Below are positions 1 to 7,552 of a stretch of 64,000 nucleotides of DNA, one piece after another (the first letter of the stretch is position 1; the number at the start of each line of letters is the position of its first letter). Source of the DNA: Couchioplanes caeruleus (GTDB lineage: Bacteria; Actinomycetota; Actinomycetes; Mycobacteriales; Micromonosporaceae); NCBI RefSeq assembly GCF_003751945.1, contig NZ_RJKL01000001.1, forward strand, positions 1,302,001 to 1,366,000, in the 5' to 3' direction. The notes beneath the pieces are model-generated. The model had not been told where the DNA came from and searched no databases. It saw only the letters and a list, made by a program, of their open reading frames with translations. A program made the translations under genes and the position numbers.

Positions 1-106
1 CACCGACCGCCGTGTTGACTGCGAGATCACGTCGCTCCGCGTGTTCAGTCATACGCTCAGAGTATTCACCCCGTTCCACATCGGCACTGCCGATCTCGAC
101 TGGCAT
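1..106 (-). CDS. Possible partial CDS running off the left edge
   Basis: A minus-strand frame opens with ATG at 106, preceded by a G-rich stretch (GGGGGTGTC) that could serve as ribosome binding site, and stays open to the window edge. It reads MPVEIGSADVERGEYSERMT and on to the edge; a second ATG lies at 52. Only about 35 codons are visible, with no recognisable motif. It could be the start of a gene continuing to the left, or chance. Confidence 0.3.
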   Translation of the reverse strand, partial: MPVEIGSADVERGEYSERMTEHAERRDLAVNTAVG

Positions 107-406
107 GACACCCCCGCGCTGCCTTCGAGGTGCCATCGAAAGGCCGACTACCCGGGCCAACATTCCAAGGGCGGATCGATCGACTAATTGGCCATTATTC
201 TTGCTGGACAACGGTTTATGCTTCTCGAACCCGATCTTGCTGCAGATCATCGGTACGTGTAGCGGCTGAGTCACGCTGAGGATGAGCCGAACGGTTCTGC
301 GCATCGAACCACAGATGCGGGAGAACGTCGAGCGAGTCAGGGGCCTCGGACCGCGCCGCTCCGGGGTGCGCCACTTCCGACGATGCTCGATCGGGGTCGC
401 CGTCGA
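107..406. other. No gene recognised
   Basis: About 300 bases between the left-edge frame and the STAS gene. Plus-strand frames here are short and arginine/serine-rich, as GC-rich shadows are. If the left-edge frame is real, this stretch holds its promoter and the 3' end of the STAS gene. Confidence 0.4.
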
Positions 407-775
407 TCAGGAGGTGCCGCGCTCACGCTTCGGCGCCCGCGGGCGAGGACCGGACGGGGGTCGCGGTGTGCCGCCCGTGAGTGCGTCAAGGACACCCATC
501 GTCTGCAGGACGTGCAGCACGCGACCGCGTGGGTTGTTCACGACCATCTGGCAACCGAAGCCGGCGGCCGCCTGGCAGGCGCCCACCAGGGCACCCGCGG
601 AGCGGGAGTCGATGAACTCCAACGCCGACAGGTCCACCTCTACGCGCTCCGGATGTTCACGCAGCGCGTCGGCCAGAGTGTCGCGCAATTTCTCCGCCGC
701 GGCGAAGTCGGCTTCGCCGGCCATGGTCACGCGTACGAGGCCGCCGGAGCGTTCGATGATGTGACTGAACGCCAT
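407..775 (-). CDS. STAS-domain anti-sigma factor antagonist
   Basis: A 122-aa protein that is essentially one STAS domain (SpoIIAA/RsbV fold). Such proteins bind an anti-sigma kinase and release its sigma factor when unphosphorylated. The motif FIDSRSAGALV in mid-domain carries serines where SpoIIAA is phosphorylated. The last 20 residues are a basic, proline-rich tail outside the fold. I place the start at ATG 775, which has AGAGGGA seven bases upstream; an in-frame GTG at 799 would put that site inside the gene. It stands alone. No cognate kinase is adjacent, although HATPase proteins occur at 21-24 kb and 33 kb. Confidence 0.88.
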   Translation of the reverse strand: MAFSHIIERSGGLVRVTMAGEADFAAAEKLRDTLADALREHPERVEVDLSALEFIDSRSAGALVGACQAAAGFGCQMVVNNPRGRVLHVLQTMGVLDALTGGTPRPPSGPRPRAPKRERGTS

Positions 776-1224
776 GATAGGTCCCTCTTCCCGCGCCACG
801 CTGCTCGGAGCTGATCGTCTCCCTCGACAAGAGCGCCCGACGTGCCGAGGTCGTTACATCTGGCTCGACCAACGTTCGGCGGCGCCAACGGCCGCAGACC
901 CGACCCACCGGTCACGGAAAGGTTTCCACACTGCTGCTGGTGACGTCGGTGAGCACCCGTCCGATGACCTACGTCGGGCTTTCACAGGGGGACGTTGACG
1001 TTGTGGTGTCACCGCGTAGGGAAGTACATGCGAATCCGGCGGCAGGGTCCGTCAGCCGCAACAACCAGTCCGCCGTCGGCGACGCCGCGCGCACATCTGA
1101 CAGGTCGGGGCGGCAAGCTGGACCTGGTCGCGGCAAGTAGCGGCGGTGCCCACCGCCAGGACGCGAGACCGGACCGGTGAGCCGCTCAGGTCCGGGCCCG
1201 GCAAGACATCCGACGGGGACCTGA
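776..1224. other. Intergenic region, no gene recognised
   Basis: About 450 bases between two minus-strand genes. Open frames on both strands are arginine/proline-rich and match no family I know. It presumably contains the promoter of the STAS gene and the end of the small gene to the right. No clear inverted repeat was found. Confidence 0.4.
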
Positions 1225-1449
1225 TCACAGAACCGCACCACGTGGCGCCACCTCAAGGGCGGCGATGCCCCGGCTGTACAGCACTACGAGGCGGTCGCCA
1301 TGGCGGCAACGAAGCACACCGGTGTCCTGAGCAAGCGTCGAGATCACATTCTCGATGACCTCCTCTTCGGTGTCCGCCTCAGCTCCCTCGTACCTGACAT
1401 CCATGCGATCGCCGTCCACAAGACGAACGCGCAACACAATCGTCGTCAT
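1225..1449 (-). CDS. Small conserved-looking hypothetical protein
   Basis: A 74-aa acidic protein beginning MTTIVLRVRLVDGDRMDV. The amphipathic strands at the start, followed by an acidic stretch (EEEVIENVISTL) and ending LYSRGIAALEV, look like a compact alpha/beta fold rather than a shadow frame. I chose ATG 1449 because residues upstream of it turn arginine/proline-rich. No function is assigned. The next gene on this strand lies about 190 bases upstream. Confidence 0.5.
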   Translation of the reverse strand: MTTIVLRVRLVDGDRMDVRYEGAEADTEEEVIENVISTLAQDTGVLRCRHGDRLVVLYSRGIAALEVAPRGAVL

Positions 1450-1638
1450 AGTCACGGACTCTAGACTCGGCATTCGGGCCATAGGGTAGATCCGGCGACG
1501 AGGACGGTCACCCTCACCTGCCGGGCTCTGCGTGCCGAGGCCCGCACCAGCAGCACGTCCCGCCTTTCCTGGGACGCCGCCCGAGTTCGGCACGGTGCCG
1601 GCGTCGTACGTGGCCCCGGCGGCGCGGTGTACCGGGTC

Positions 1639-2586
1639 CTAACGAGGACGCTCGATGGACTGAGCGGCGGTCAGCCGTGGGCTGTGCGGCGCGGCCGTTT
1701 CAGTCGCGTGGCGACCCAGACGCAGCATCAGGTAGAGGCAGCCGAGCTCGGGTACCGCGCGCCGCAGTGTCTCCCGGGCGCCGGCGTGCTCGATCGGTGC
1801 GCTGAACGGCAGGACCGACGCCCCGAGGCGGGTGGCGACGAGAGAGCCCGCGGACAGAGCCTCGCCGGCGTGCAGCCAGTCGAGGTCCTGATCACGGAGG
1901 CCGTGCAGGACCGCGAAGGTCGCGGCCCGGTCGTGCTCGCCGTATGCGATGGGCAGTGGCAGGACGTCGGCGGCACCCGCGATCCGGCCGCCGCCGGTCC
2001 ACAGTGCCAGTTCCGCATGCCATTGGGCGTCGGACGGTTCGACAATGTCGGCACGGGCTGTCGCCACGGTGAGTGCGAGCACCTGGTCCGGACGGAGCAC
2101 GCCGAGGCGGACGTGCTGAGCCTCGAAGGCCGCCTTGATGGTGGCCAGTTCTTCCGGCTCGATCGGATCGCCGGTGACCGGGCGCGGATCCGTGTGACGC
2201 AGCCCGATGGCGCGGGCCAGCTCGGCGGTGTCCGGGCTCACCGGGGCGGCTCCGTCGATGTGCAGGCGCGCGAGGTGGACCGGGTCGGCGGCGTCGGGCC
2301 GACGGGTCACGGTCACCCGCCAGCCCCGCGCGGCGAGGGTGAGGCGGGCGTGGTGCAGGGCGGCGCCGCAGCCGATCGTGGCGAGTCGCCGGTCAGGTTC
2401 GCGGAGTCCCGCCATCCGGGCGTGGTCCGCGAACAGGTCCAGAACGCCGTTGCTCACCCGCCACCGCCACGGCTGCATGTTGTGGGCCGAGGGCGCCTTT
2501 CGGGCCGCGACGACGGCCCGGTAGAAGGCCTCGTTCATGATGCGACCGCTGTGCGGGCGTACGACGCCGGGCGAGGCGGACATCAT
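1639..2586 (-). CDS. Acg-family nitroreductase-like protein
   Basis: A 315-aa protein of the Acg group of the nitroreductase superfamily, known from mycobacterial dormancy (DosR) regulons. Near the N-terminus it has the family signature RKAPSAHNMQPWRW, where FMN-enzyme relatives bind flavin. The middle holds RLATIGCGAALHHARLTLAA and the C-terminal third GASVLPFSAPIEHAG, both typical of the group. Acg itself is thought to sequester flavin rather than catalyse nitroreduction, so enzymatic activity is uncertain. ATG 2586 overlaps the stop of the upstream DUF5994 gene (ATGA), indicating translational coupling; ATG 2583 and ATG 2538 are alternatives. The two genes form a small operon. Confidence 0.85.
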   Translation of the reverse strand: MMSASPGVVRPHSGRIMNEAFYRAVVAARKAPSAHNMQPWRWRVSNGVLDLFADHARMAGLREPDRRLATIGCGAALHHARLTLAARGWRVTVTRRPDAADPVHLARLHIDGAAPVSPDTAELARAIGLRHTDPRPVTGDPIEPEELATIKAAFEAQHVRLGVLRPDQVLALTVATARADIVEPSDAQWHAELALWTGGGRIAGAADVLPLPIAYGEHDRAATFAVLHGLRDQDLDWLHAGEALSAGSLVATRLGASVLPFSAPIEHAGARETLRRAVPELGCLYLMLRLGRHATETAAPHSPRLTAAQSIERPR

Positions 2587-3032
2587 CGGACTGCTCGAGT
2601 CCGCAGCGGGCCGAGCCCGCCTCCCTCGGTCTCCCAAGTCTCCTCGTCCGGGCCCGGTTCCGGCCGGTCCGGCATACCGGGTGGCGGTCCAGGCGGCGCC
2701 ACCCGCAGGGTGAAAGTGCCGCCGTCGGCACAGACCACGGTCATCATCGACGGGGACTGGCCGGCCAGGTAAAGCACGGTGATCACGCGGCCGGCCACCA
2801 CGAGATGATGGGGCCGGGCCGTCCAGTTCGCTGCACCGAGCAGCAGCCGCGTCACCGGCCCGCGGACCTGTTCGAGGACCGGCACCAGTACGCGCAGTTC
2901 CGCGTTGAGGTCGGTCGAGCTGGGCCACCAACTGCCGTCGAGCAGCGTGTAGTGGAGCCGGACCGGCTCGAGCCGCACCCGGGGCAGGCCGGTCGAGGCC
3001 GACGATTCGCGTTGAGTGATCAGGGATGCCAT
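2583..3032 (-). CDS. DUF5994 family protein
   Basis: A 149-aa protein of the actinobacterial DUF5994 family, whose function is unknown. It carries the pattern LLDGSWWPSSTDLNAEL, followed by a hydrophobic core and VITVLYLAGQ. It is a paralogue of the gene at 3326, which has LDGAWWPRSTDAVTEL at the same place; the two are transcribed divergently from a shared gap of about 290 bases. ATG 3032 has GACGGGAA upstream and gives a length equal to the paralogue; the frame extends further upstream without conserved sequence. The C-terminal 40 residues are proline/glycine-rich. It is coupled to the Acg-like gene. Confidence 0.8.
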   Translation of the reverse strand: MASLITQRESSASTGLPRVRLEPVRLHYTLLDGSWWPSSTDLNAELRVLVPVLEQVRGPVTRLLLGAANWTARPHHLVVAGRVITVLYLAGQSPSMMTVVCADGGTFTLRVAPPGPPPGMPDRPEPGPDEETWETEGGGLGPLRTRAVR

Positions 3033-3325
3033 GGACGTTCCCGTCGTCCGGGACCAACGCAGGCGCGGGACCCGCCCGATGACAAGGGCGAGGACGAGGT
3101 CCACCGAGGCCGATGAGGAGGGCACCGCGCCCGGCAACCGCCGGGTCAGCGCACGCCGGCCGGGGCCGGCACCGATGACGGAGCCATCGGTCGCCCCTTC
3201 ACTGTACGCGCGTTCGACGCCGGAAAGCGTACGGTGGAGCGACACCGGCTTCTCGACGTCCTCCGACGAGCGCACGTCAGGCCCGATCCCGATGGCGCGG
3301 ATGTCGTCCACAGAGAGGCACCGTC

Positions 3326-3778
3326 ATGACCCAGACCACCGCGGCCCCGGCCGCACGAGCACCGGATGACACCGTACGCCTGCGGCTGGACCCGCATCCT
3401 TCCCGGACCACCGTCCTCGACGGAGCCTGGTGGCCGCGGTCGACCGATGCCGTCACAGAACTCCCCCGGCTGGTGAGGGCTCTGGCCGGGCTCCGCGGCG
3501 AGATCACGCACGTGCTGCTGAACACCGCCGAGTGGGACCTTCCCCATCCAGGGCGGACCGCCGTCGACCACCGGGCGGTGCGGCTGGGCTGGTACACGTC
3601 CCAGCCGGCCGGATTGGTCACCATCATGAGCGAGTTCGGGCACGACCGCTTCGACCTGCTGGTCGTGCCGCCCGACGCGAGCCAGGCGTCGGCCGACGCG
3701 GTGTCGGCCGCCGCGGCGGATGCCACCGACAGGCGGCACACGCCCGAACTGCTCGCCGAGATCGAGTACACCGGCTGA
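3326..3778 (+). CDS. DUF5994 family protein (divergent paralogue)
   Basis: A 150-aa DUF5994 protein of unknown function. The signature LDGAWWPRSTDAVTEL lies at about residues 32-48, followed by a tryptophan-containing segment (GWYTSQPAGLVTIMSEF) and an alanine-rich C-terminus. ATG 3326 follows GAGAGGCACC, a reasonable ribosome binding site. It reads away from its paralogue at 2583-3032 and ends about 55 bases before the convergent GAF-ANTAR gene. Confidence 0.8.
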   Translation: MTQTTAAPAARAPDDTVRLRLDPHPSRTTVLDGAWWPRSTDAVTELPRLVRALAGLRGEITHVLLNTAEWDLPHPGRTAVDHRAVRLGWYTSQPAGLVTIMSEFGHDRFDLLVVPPDASQASADAVSAAAADATDRRHTPELLAEIEYTG

Positions 3779-3832
3779 CCACCTCGTCCCCGCCGGGTGG
3801 GTCCTCGACGGCCAGGGCCCCGGGCGACGCCT

Positions 3833-4564
3833 TCAGGACCGGTACAGCTCGGGGAGGCTGGTGGGGTCCTCGACGATCTCGTGTGCAAGGTCGATCAGTC
3901 GGCGATTGTGGTTCCGGGCGTAGGTGCGGATGATCGTGAAGGCGTCATCGACGCCGACGGAGCGCGCCTGCGCGATGGCACCTTTGGCCTGTTCGATCAC
4001 AATGCGGCTGTTGAGCGCGCTCTGCAGTTGCTCGGTGAGCTCTTCGGCGCGGCGGATGGTGCGTTCCTGCAACAGGCCGATCGTGGCAACGTCCGCCAGC
4101 GCCTGAACGACGGGCGCGTCGGCAGCGGCAAGCTCGCCGCTCTCGGCGGTGCCGAAGACGTTCAGCGCGCCGATCACGTGCTCGCGCAAGCGCAGCGGGA
4201 ACGCGTGCACGGACAGGAATCCGGCTTCCGCGGCCCGGGGCACGAACCGGGGCCACCGGTGTGCGGCCCCGGCCAGGTCGACGTTGATCACCGGCCGGCC
4301 CGTGCGGAAAGCATCGAGGCAGGGCCCTTCCTGGTTCTGCAGCTGGAACAACTCCACCAGCCGTACGCTCTCGCTGGACCCGGCCATGAACTGCAGCCTG
4401 CCGTGCTGATCGGCCAGCATCAGACCGACCGCGCCGGCATTCACGAGGGTGCTCGCCCGTTCGGTCAGCATCTGCAGGAAGTCCAGCAGGTCGAACTCGT
4501 CGACGAGGGTGTCTGCGGCCTCGACGAAGATGACCGCCAACCGCTCTGCCGAAACAGTGGTCAT
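3833..4564 (-). CDS. GAF-ANTAR response protein
   Basis: A 243-aa regulator. Residues about 20-165 form a GAF domain, with NQEGPCLDAFRTGRPV, the characteristic segment of actinobacterial GAF-ANTAR proteins. Residues about 175-235 form an ANTAR RNA-binding domain (SRIVIEQAKGAIAQ and later NHNRRLIDLAHEIVED). ANTAR proteins bind dual-hairpin RNA and cause antitermination; the ligand sensed by this GAF is not deducible. It lies 34 bases downstream of a second GAF-ANTAR gene on the same strand, so the two are probably co-transcribed. Confidence 0.9.
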   Translation of the reverse strand: MTTVSAERLAVIFVEAADTLVDEFDLLDFLQMLTERASTLVNAGAVGLMLADQHGRLQFMAGSSESVRLVELFQLQNQEGPCLDAFRTGRPVINVDLAGAAHRWPRFVPRAAEAGFLSVHAFPLRLREHVIGALNVFGTAESGELAAADAPVVQALADVATIGLLQERTIRRAEELTEQLQSALNSRIVIEQAKGAIAQARSVGVDDAFTIIRTYARNHNRRLIDLAHEIVEDPTSLPELYRS

Positions 4565-4598
4565 GCATGCCTCCCGGCGTTGTCGATCGTCGACCCGA

Positions 4599-5399
4599 TC
4601 ACGGTGCGTCCTGGTCGAACCTGAGGGTGCGGTTCACGACATCACGTGCGATGTCGTCCAATCGGCGATTCTCGGCGAATGCGTGCGCGCGCATCCGCGC
4701 CATGGCCTCGCTGAGTGGGATGCCCAACTGCACCATCACCATCCCCTGTGCCTGGAACAACTGTGCGCGGTTGCCGACGCTCCAGACAAGCTCGTCGGTG
4801 AAGCCCTGCCTGTCCCGGTTCTCCTGGCGATCGAGCAGGGCCTCGACGATGATGTCGGCCATCAGCAGCGCCGAGCCGAGCTGAAGCTCGGTGAGTGGGC
4901 CGGGACGTTCCCGGAAGACGTCCATCACACCGAGCCGGGCGGCGCCGACCTGCAATGGAAAAGCGAAAACGGCACGTATCCCGTCCTCGTATGCGGCGGG
5001 AGCGTAGAGCGGCCATCGAGTCATCGCGTAACTCGACAGATCGGCGATCAGCACCGGGCGCCGCGTACCGAACGCGTCGAGGCACGGACCCTCACCCACG
5101 AGGAACTGCAGATCCTCGAAGCGCTCACTCGCCGGGGCGGATGCCGCGGACAGGCTCCGCGTGCCGTCGGCGGTCATCACGCTGACGCCCACGCCGGAAG
5201 CCGTCAACTCGCCGGCGGCGATCCGGCACACGTGACCCAGTAGACCGGCCAGATCCTCCGGGGCACCCGGGTCCGCCGCGATGCGGCGCCTGATCGCCGT
5301 TGCCCGGTCGCCGAGGCTGCCGCCGCTAGTCTCCACGCGCCTCGGGCCCGGCTCGATCGACCGAGCGGCGCCGCATCCTTGCGCACATGGCCGCACCAT
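4599..5399 (-). CDS. GAF-ANTAR response protein
   Basis: A protein of up to 266 aa. It has a GAF domain in the middle (VGEGPCLDAFGTRRPV, then FAFPLQVGAARLGVMDVFR) and a C-terminal ANTAR domain (FQAQGMVMVQLGIPLSEAMA, ending AENRRLDDIARDVVNR). It is predicted to be an RNA-binding antiterminator controlled by a small-molecule or redox-sensing GAF. The start is uncertain: ATG 5399 gives the longest form, but GTG 5336 with GAGG just upstream removes a non-conserved leader and may be correct. It is the first gene of a two-gene unit with 3833-4564. Confidence 0.87.
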   Translation of the reverse strand: MVRPCAQGCGAARSIEPGPRRVETSGGSLGDRATAIRRRIAADPGAPEDLAGLLGHVCRIAAGELTASGVGVSVMTADGTRSLSAASAPASERFEDLQFLVGEGPCLDAFGTRRPVLIADLSSYAMTRWPLYAPAAYEDGIRAVFAFPLQVGAARLGVMDVFRERPGPLTELQLGSALLMADIIVEALLDRQENRDRQGFTDELVWSVGNRAQLFQAQGMVMVQLGIPLSEAMARMRAHAFAENRRLDDIARDVVNRTLRFDQDAP

Positions 5400-5632
5400 C
5401 CCATCGGGTAGGGCCAGGACCGGGGCCGCTTTCGAGACGTGACGATGTCACCGTACTCGACGAGACCGATCGTCGCCGGTCACCGCCCCTTCGGGGCCGT
5501 CCGGAGACGATGACTCGATCAGGGGAGGCGCGGCGGCGCGGCGGGCCGTAGCCTGGAAATCCGGCCCGACAGGACCCAGCAGGTCGCTCCAGACCCCGGC
5601 GGCAGCACCCGACCCCCCACCCTGGAGCGCAT

Positions 5633-6172
5633 ATGCGCATCTTCTTCCGTCACTCGACTACCCGCGCAGGTCTGAGCAATGCCGGCTCGCTGGCGGACAA
5701 GAATCTCGAGAACTCTTTGCTGGAGGCGATCGCGCGAGGCAGCCAGGAGGCATTCGGCGTCCTCTTCGATCGCACGGCCGGGGTCGTCGGCGCCGATTTG
5801 ACGACGCGCCTTCGGGATCCGGAGCAGCGGGCCGCGATTCTCGCGGCCAGCTACCTCGAGGTGTGGTGGCTCGCAGGCTGCCGCAGCGGCGTGGAACCCG
5901 ATGTCACGCAATGGGTCAGACGCATTCTTGATCGGCGCATCACGATGCGCGCCCGGCCACGGCGCGGTGTGTCCACAGCGAGCCGCGGCCCTGCCACTCG
6001 CAACTCGAACTCTCGGCTCTGCTGGAACGGCCGATCGACCGCCTCTGGCCGATCTGAGCGAGTCCCCCGGTTCCTTCGGCGTTTTGACAACCGGTGGCCG
6101 GGTAACGGACAGGAGATCGCCCCAGACCCCGGCGGCTGCCCGTCCCCGGCCTCGCGGTGGGAGCGATCATGA
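5633..6172 (+). CDS. ECF sigma region-2-like protein, probably frameshifted
   Basis: The first ~105 residues resemble region 2 of an ECF sigma factor: ALLEAIA-type lead helix, AFGVLFDRTAGVVG, a degenerate RDPEQRAAILAASYLEVWW, then WVRRILDRR. No region 4 follows, so it could not act as a normal sigma factor. After about base 5940 this frame becomes arginine/serine-rich. The frame two bases over instead reads SQLELSALLERPIDRLWPI and stops at 6057, which looks like genuine coding sequence, so a frameshift is likely and the original product was about 140 aa. The gene reads directly into the desaturase. ATG 5633 lacks a strong ribosome binding site. Confidence 0.5.
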   Translation: MRIFFRHSTTRAGLSNAGSLADKNLENSLLEAIARGSQEAFGVLFDRTAGVVGADLTTRLRDPEQRAAILAASYLEVWWLAGCRSGVEPDVTQWVRRILDRRITMRARPRRGVSTASRGPATRNSNSRLCWNGRSTASGRSERVPRFLRRFDNRWPGNGQEIAPDPGGCPSPASRWERS

Positions 6173-7194
6173 TGTCCATCGACATACCCACGACACCCCG
6201 CGGAAGCCTCTACTCCGCATTGTCCCGACAGGTCAAGCAGGCCGGGCTTCTCGATCGGCGGCCCGGCTACTACGCCGCGCAGATAGCCCTCGTCCTGACC
6301 CTCGTGGTCGCCGGTGTCACCGCCCTGCTGGTGATCGGCGACTCCTGGTGGCAACTGCTCGTGGCCGCGTTCTTCGCGATGCTCTCCACCCAGCTCGGCT
6401 TTCTCGGCCATGACGCGGGGCACCGGCAGATCTTCCGGTCCACGCGCCGCAACTATCGACTCGGCGTCGCGCTCGCCAACCTCGGCGTCGGCTTCAGCTA
6501 CGGCTGGTGGGTCGACAAACACAACCGCCATCACGCGCACCCCAACGACGAGGACAAGGACCCGGACGTCGGCGTGGGAGCGCTGATCTTCACCACCCGC
6601 CAGGCACGGGCCAGCGGGCGCATCGCCCGGAGGTTCTACCGCTACCAGGCGTGGACGTTCTTCCCGCTGCTGCTGCTGGAAGCGATCAACCTGCGAGTCT
6701 CCAGTCTGCGGTACCTGCTCGCCGGCAGGGACCGTTCCCGCAGCCGCGAGGCCCTGATGATCGGTCTGCATGTCGCGGCGTATCTGACGGCGGTCTTCGT
6801 GGTACTCCCGCCTGGAAAGGCGCTGGCTTTCGTGGCGATACATCAAGCCCTGTTCGGGTTGTACCTGGGCTGCTCCTTCGCCCCCAACCACAAGGGCATG
6901 CCGCCGCTGAGCGCCACCGACAGCGCCGACTACCTGCGGCGGCAGGTGCTGACTTCGCGCAACGTACGCGGAAACTGGCTCACCGACTTCGTCCTGGGCG
7001 GACTCAACTACCAGATCGAGCACCACCTGTTCCCCTCGATGCCGAGGGGCAACCTGCGCCGGGCCCAGCGTCTGGTCAAGGAATTCTGCGCGGATCAGCA
7101 CGTGTCCTACCTCGAAACCGGACTGTTCTCCTCGTACGCCCAGGCGCTGCGGCACCTCGACACCATCGGCAGAGCGACCGCGCCGTCCGGCTAG
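6169..7194 (+). CDS. Membrane fatty acid desaturase
   Basis: A 341-aa integral membrane di-iron desaturase that introduces double bonds into acyl chains, probably of membrane lipids. The three histidine boxes are present: HDAGH (~residue 81), HNRHH (~residue 118) and QIEHH (~residue 278), matching the front-end/acyl-lipid desaturase class. Two pairs of hydrophobic segments surround them (about 40-75 and 200-235). ATG 6169 has GGGAG six bases upstream; a GTG 12 bases earlier is less likely. It overlaps the end of the sigma-like frame. The cold-shock gene lies a few kilobases away, but a shared response is only a guess. Confidence 0.92.
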   Translation: MMSIDIPTTPRGSLYSALSRQVKQAGLLDRRPGYYAAQIALVLTLVVAGVTALLVIGDSWWQLLVAAFFAMLSTQLGFLGHDAGHRQIFRSTRRNYRLGVALANLGVGFSYGWWVDKHNRHHAHPNDEDKDPDVGVGALIFTTRQARASGRIARRFYRYQAWTFFPLLLLEAINLRVSSLRYLLAGRDRSRSREALMIGLHVAAYLTAVFVVLPPGKALAFVAIHQALFGLYLGCSFAPNHKGMPPLSATDSADYLRRQVLTSRNVRGNWLTDFVLGGLNYQIEHHLFPSMPRGNLRRAQRLVKEFCADQHVSYLETGLFSSYAQALRHLDTIGRATAPSG

Positions 7195-7206
7195 GTCTCC
7201 CTCTCG

Positions 7207-7552
7207 TGGATCGTGGCTGTGAAGGCGATGGGCCGTGACCTGCAGGCGCTGACCTTGGGGAGCGCCTGCACGCCGACGACCGCGCCCGGCTGGTCGGCTG
7301 GATGCGATCGAACACGACGGGCGGCGCCCCTATCCGGGCCGGGCTTCCGTCCGGCTGGACGATCGGCGACAAGACCGGGTCGTCGAACTCGTACGGCGCG
7401 CGGCGAACGACATCGCGCTCATCGAGCCGCCGACCGGCGCGCCGCTGATCCTGGCGATCTACACCAACCGGTCCGCCCCGAACGCCGATGACGACAACGC
7501 GCTCATCGCGGAGACGGCGACGGCTCTCATGCGTTCCTTCGGGCGCCTCTGA
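7207..7552 (+). pseudogene. Class A beta-lactamase C-terminal remnant
   Basis: Translated piecewise in three frames, this stretch gives the C-terminal third of a class A beta-lactamase. First comes [11 protein letters not shown], then in a second frame [20 protein letters not shown] and [15 protein letters not shown], which includes the KTG box, then in a third frame [20 protein letters not shown] to a stop at 7552. At least two frameshifts separate these pieces (near 7260 and 7400). The N-terminal part with SxxK and SDN motifs is absent, because the intact desaturase sits there. It is dead as an enzyme. Its 3' end overlaps the convergent GGDEF-EAL gene. Confidence 0.72.
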
